Origin: Ruminococcus sp.
Lineage (GTDB): Bacteria; Bacillota; Clostridia; Oscillospirales; Ruminococcaceae
Length of the DNA: 7,049 bases
Direction: 5' to 3'
Assembly: GCA_003488415.1 (NCBI GenBank)
Contig: DNLQ01000182.1
Span: 815-7,863, forward strand
Positions 6,428 to 7,049 of this stretch are shown here, one piece after another. The stretch's first letter is position 1, and every line of letters begins with the position of its first letter. The notes beneath the pieces were generated by a model, which worked only from the letters and a program-made list of their open reading frames with translations, searched no databases and had not been told where the DNA came from. Made by a program: the position numbers and the translations under genes.

Positions 6428-6943
6428 ATGAGCAGATATGAAAAGGGAAAATATTTACTCCTTGCTGCCGCTTTTGTATGCCTTGCAGCTGCTTCGAGAA
6501 TATACAGCGAAAACACGGATATCAGCAGAACAAATGAAGCAAGCCGGTCTTCACAGGACACCGGAAGATACAGCGATGTTATGATGCTCGCCGATTATGC
6601 TCTAACTTTGCAGGATTCCGGTAAACTTGAAACGGGTAAAGTACTTACAGAAGATAATTATGCGATCCCGGAGGCAAGTACTGAAATACAGGAGCTTTTT
6701 TCATCCGATTGGAAATGCTATAAGGTCACTATACTCGATGACAGGTGCGTACTCGTACAGACCGATGTAATATTCCAGTCAGTAAAAGGTTATCTCGTTA
6801 CCGCCGAACAATACCCTGATACTATATCCAAAAAGCTCAAGGTCCCCTCATCACTCGGATATGATGCGGATCAGATCGGAATCAGCTCTTTTGCAGGCGA
6901 GTACAGCGGAAAGTTCCTGTACCATTGGTATGCCGGTTTGTAA
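6428..6943 (+). CDS. unrecognised 171-residue exported or membrane-anchored protein
   Basis: I do not recognise this family. The N-terminus (MSRYEKGK) is positively charged and is followed by a short hydrophobic stretch, residues 9-22, consistent with a signal peptide (possible cleavage after AAA near 22) or a single membrane anchor. C18 lies in this stretch, but the context AFVC does not fit a lipobox. A polar Ser/Thr/Glu/Asn-rich stretch (24-48) is probably a linker. The remaining approximately 120 residues look like a small alpha/beta extracytoplasmic domain with two cysteines, C97 and C107, that could form a disulfide, and an aromatic C-terminus FLYHWYAGL. Codon use is ordinary and less biased than in ackA. 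The strong AGAGGGG site and clean reading frame make it a real gene. It stands alone between the ackA terminator and a strong promoter for the next unit, so context gives no function. Confidence 0.82.
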   Translation: MSRYEKGKYLLLAAAFVCLAAASRIYSENTDISRTNEASRSSQDTGRYSDVMMLADYALTLQDSGKLETGKVLTEDNYAIPEASTEIQELFSSDWKCYKVTILDDRCVLVQTDVIFQSVKGYLVTAEQYPDTISKKLKVPSSLGYDADQIGISSFAGEYSGKFLYHWYAGL

Positions 6944-6949
6944 ACACCC

Positions 6950-6978
6950 TTGACATCACCGCCGGATCATACTATAAT
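6950..6978 (+). promoter_or_regulatory. consensus sigma-A promoter at right edge
   Basis: TTGACA (6950-6955) and TATAAT (6973-6978) are both exact consensus hexamers with the ideal 17-bp spacer. The -35 begins 6 nt after the stop of the preceding gene, and no terminator separates them. Transcription should start near 6985. The transcript continues past the window end, so its gene or RNA is not visible. Confidence 0.88.
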
Positions 6979-6984
6979 TAATGT

Positions 6985-7049
6985 ACCCTCAATAACCGAT
7001 CGCCCCGAAGGGCAAAACAGACATTGATCAAGCTGTTACCGCCGCAGAA
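6985..7049 (+). promoter_or_regulatory. start of a structured leader or small RNA, truncated by the window
   Basis: Downstream of the consensus promoter no open reading frame with a ribosome binding site begins; the ATG at 6981 (MYPQ, stop) is not a gene. Two hairpins are visible: GCCC-CGAA-GGGC (7002-7013), and AACAG (7016-7020) pairing with CTGTT (7033-7037) around a 12-nt loop that contains the palindrome TTGATCAA. The order GGGCAAA, hairpin, GCCGCAGAA loosely recalls the core of the GEMM-I cyclic-di-GMP riboswitch, but the match is partial and the sequence ends too early to judge. It could equally be a plain 5' leader or a small non-coding RNA. Confidence 0.3.

Noticed and set aside
6043..6561. 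172-residue minus-strand open frame spanning the ackA 3' end, its terminator and the next gene's start
   Set aside because: It begins with GTG, has no Shine-Dalgarno site, and crosses a strong terminator and two well-supported genes on the other strand.
6937..6946. GTTTGTAAAC near-palindrome at the stop of the unknown exported protein
   Set aside because: Too short for a terminator, with no following T-run.
6985..7049. Glycine riboswitch suggested by CCGAAGGGCAAA
   Set aside because: The characteristic GGAGAGA start and the CTCTCAGG-type segment are absent; only the short CCGAAGG-GCAA string matches.

Overview
The window reads as a compact chromosomal stretch from a low-to-mid GC Gram-positive anaerobe, most likely a Clostridia member close to Ruminococcus (Oscillospiraceae). 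This placement is inferred from protein style, a TmcAL (YlbM-type) gene beside acetate kinase, a lipoprotein with a C39-like peptidase domain, and strong GGAGG-type ribosome binding sites. No phage, transposon, CRISPR or tRNA/rRNA gene is visible.

Left part (1-4863, minus strand): six genes lie head to tail and are read leftwards. In transcription order they are tmcAL, a C39-like peptidase lipoprotein, a HAD-superfamily hydrolase, mnmA, an isochorismatase-family cysteine hydrolase, and a tRNA1(Val)-type adenine-N6 methyltransferase cut by the window edge. Junctions are 3 nt, a 4-nt GTGA overlap, 9 nt, a 4-nt ATGA overlap and 0 nt, so this is almost certainly one translationally coupled operon. 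Three of the six products modify tRNA: ac4C34 on elongator tRNA-Met, s2U34, and m6A37 on tRNA-Val. The lipoprotein, phosphatase-like and cysteine hydrolase genes are unexplained passengers or partners.

Middle (4864-5139): a 276-bp divergent intergenic region. It holds a clear sigma-A promoter for acetate kinase, a quasi-palindrome touching its -35 box, an imperfect 14-15 bp direct repeat, and the Shine-Dalgarno sites of both flanking genes. No convincing promoter for the leftward operon was found.

Right part (5140-7049, plus strand): acetate kinase (complete, all catalytic residues present, strongly biased codon use) ends at a textbook intrinsic terminator. A 171-residue unrecognised exported or membrane-anchored protein follows. 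After it comes a consensus sigma-A promoter (TTGACA, 17 bp, TATAAT) that fires out of the window into a leader containing two small hairpins; its target gene or RNA lies beyond the edge.

Functionally, acetate kinase makes ATP and acetate in fermentation, and TmcAL, encoded divergently next to it, consumes acetate and ATP to acetylate tRNA-Met. This juxtaposition is the most biologically suggestive aspect of the window. Nothing here is clearly an undescribed system. The best candidates for a second look are the exported unknown protein, the peptidase lipoprotein inside a tRNA-modification operon, and the truncated leader at the right edge.
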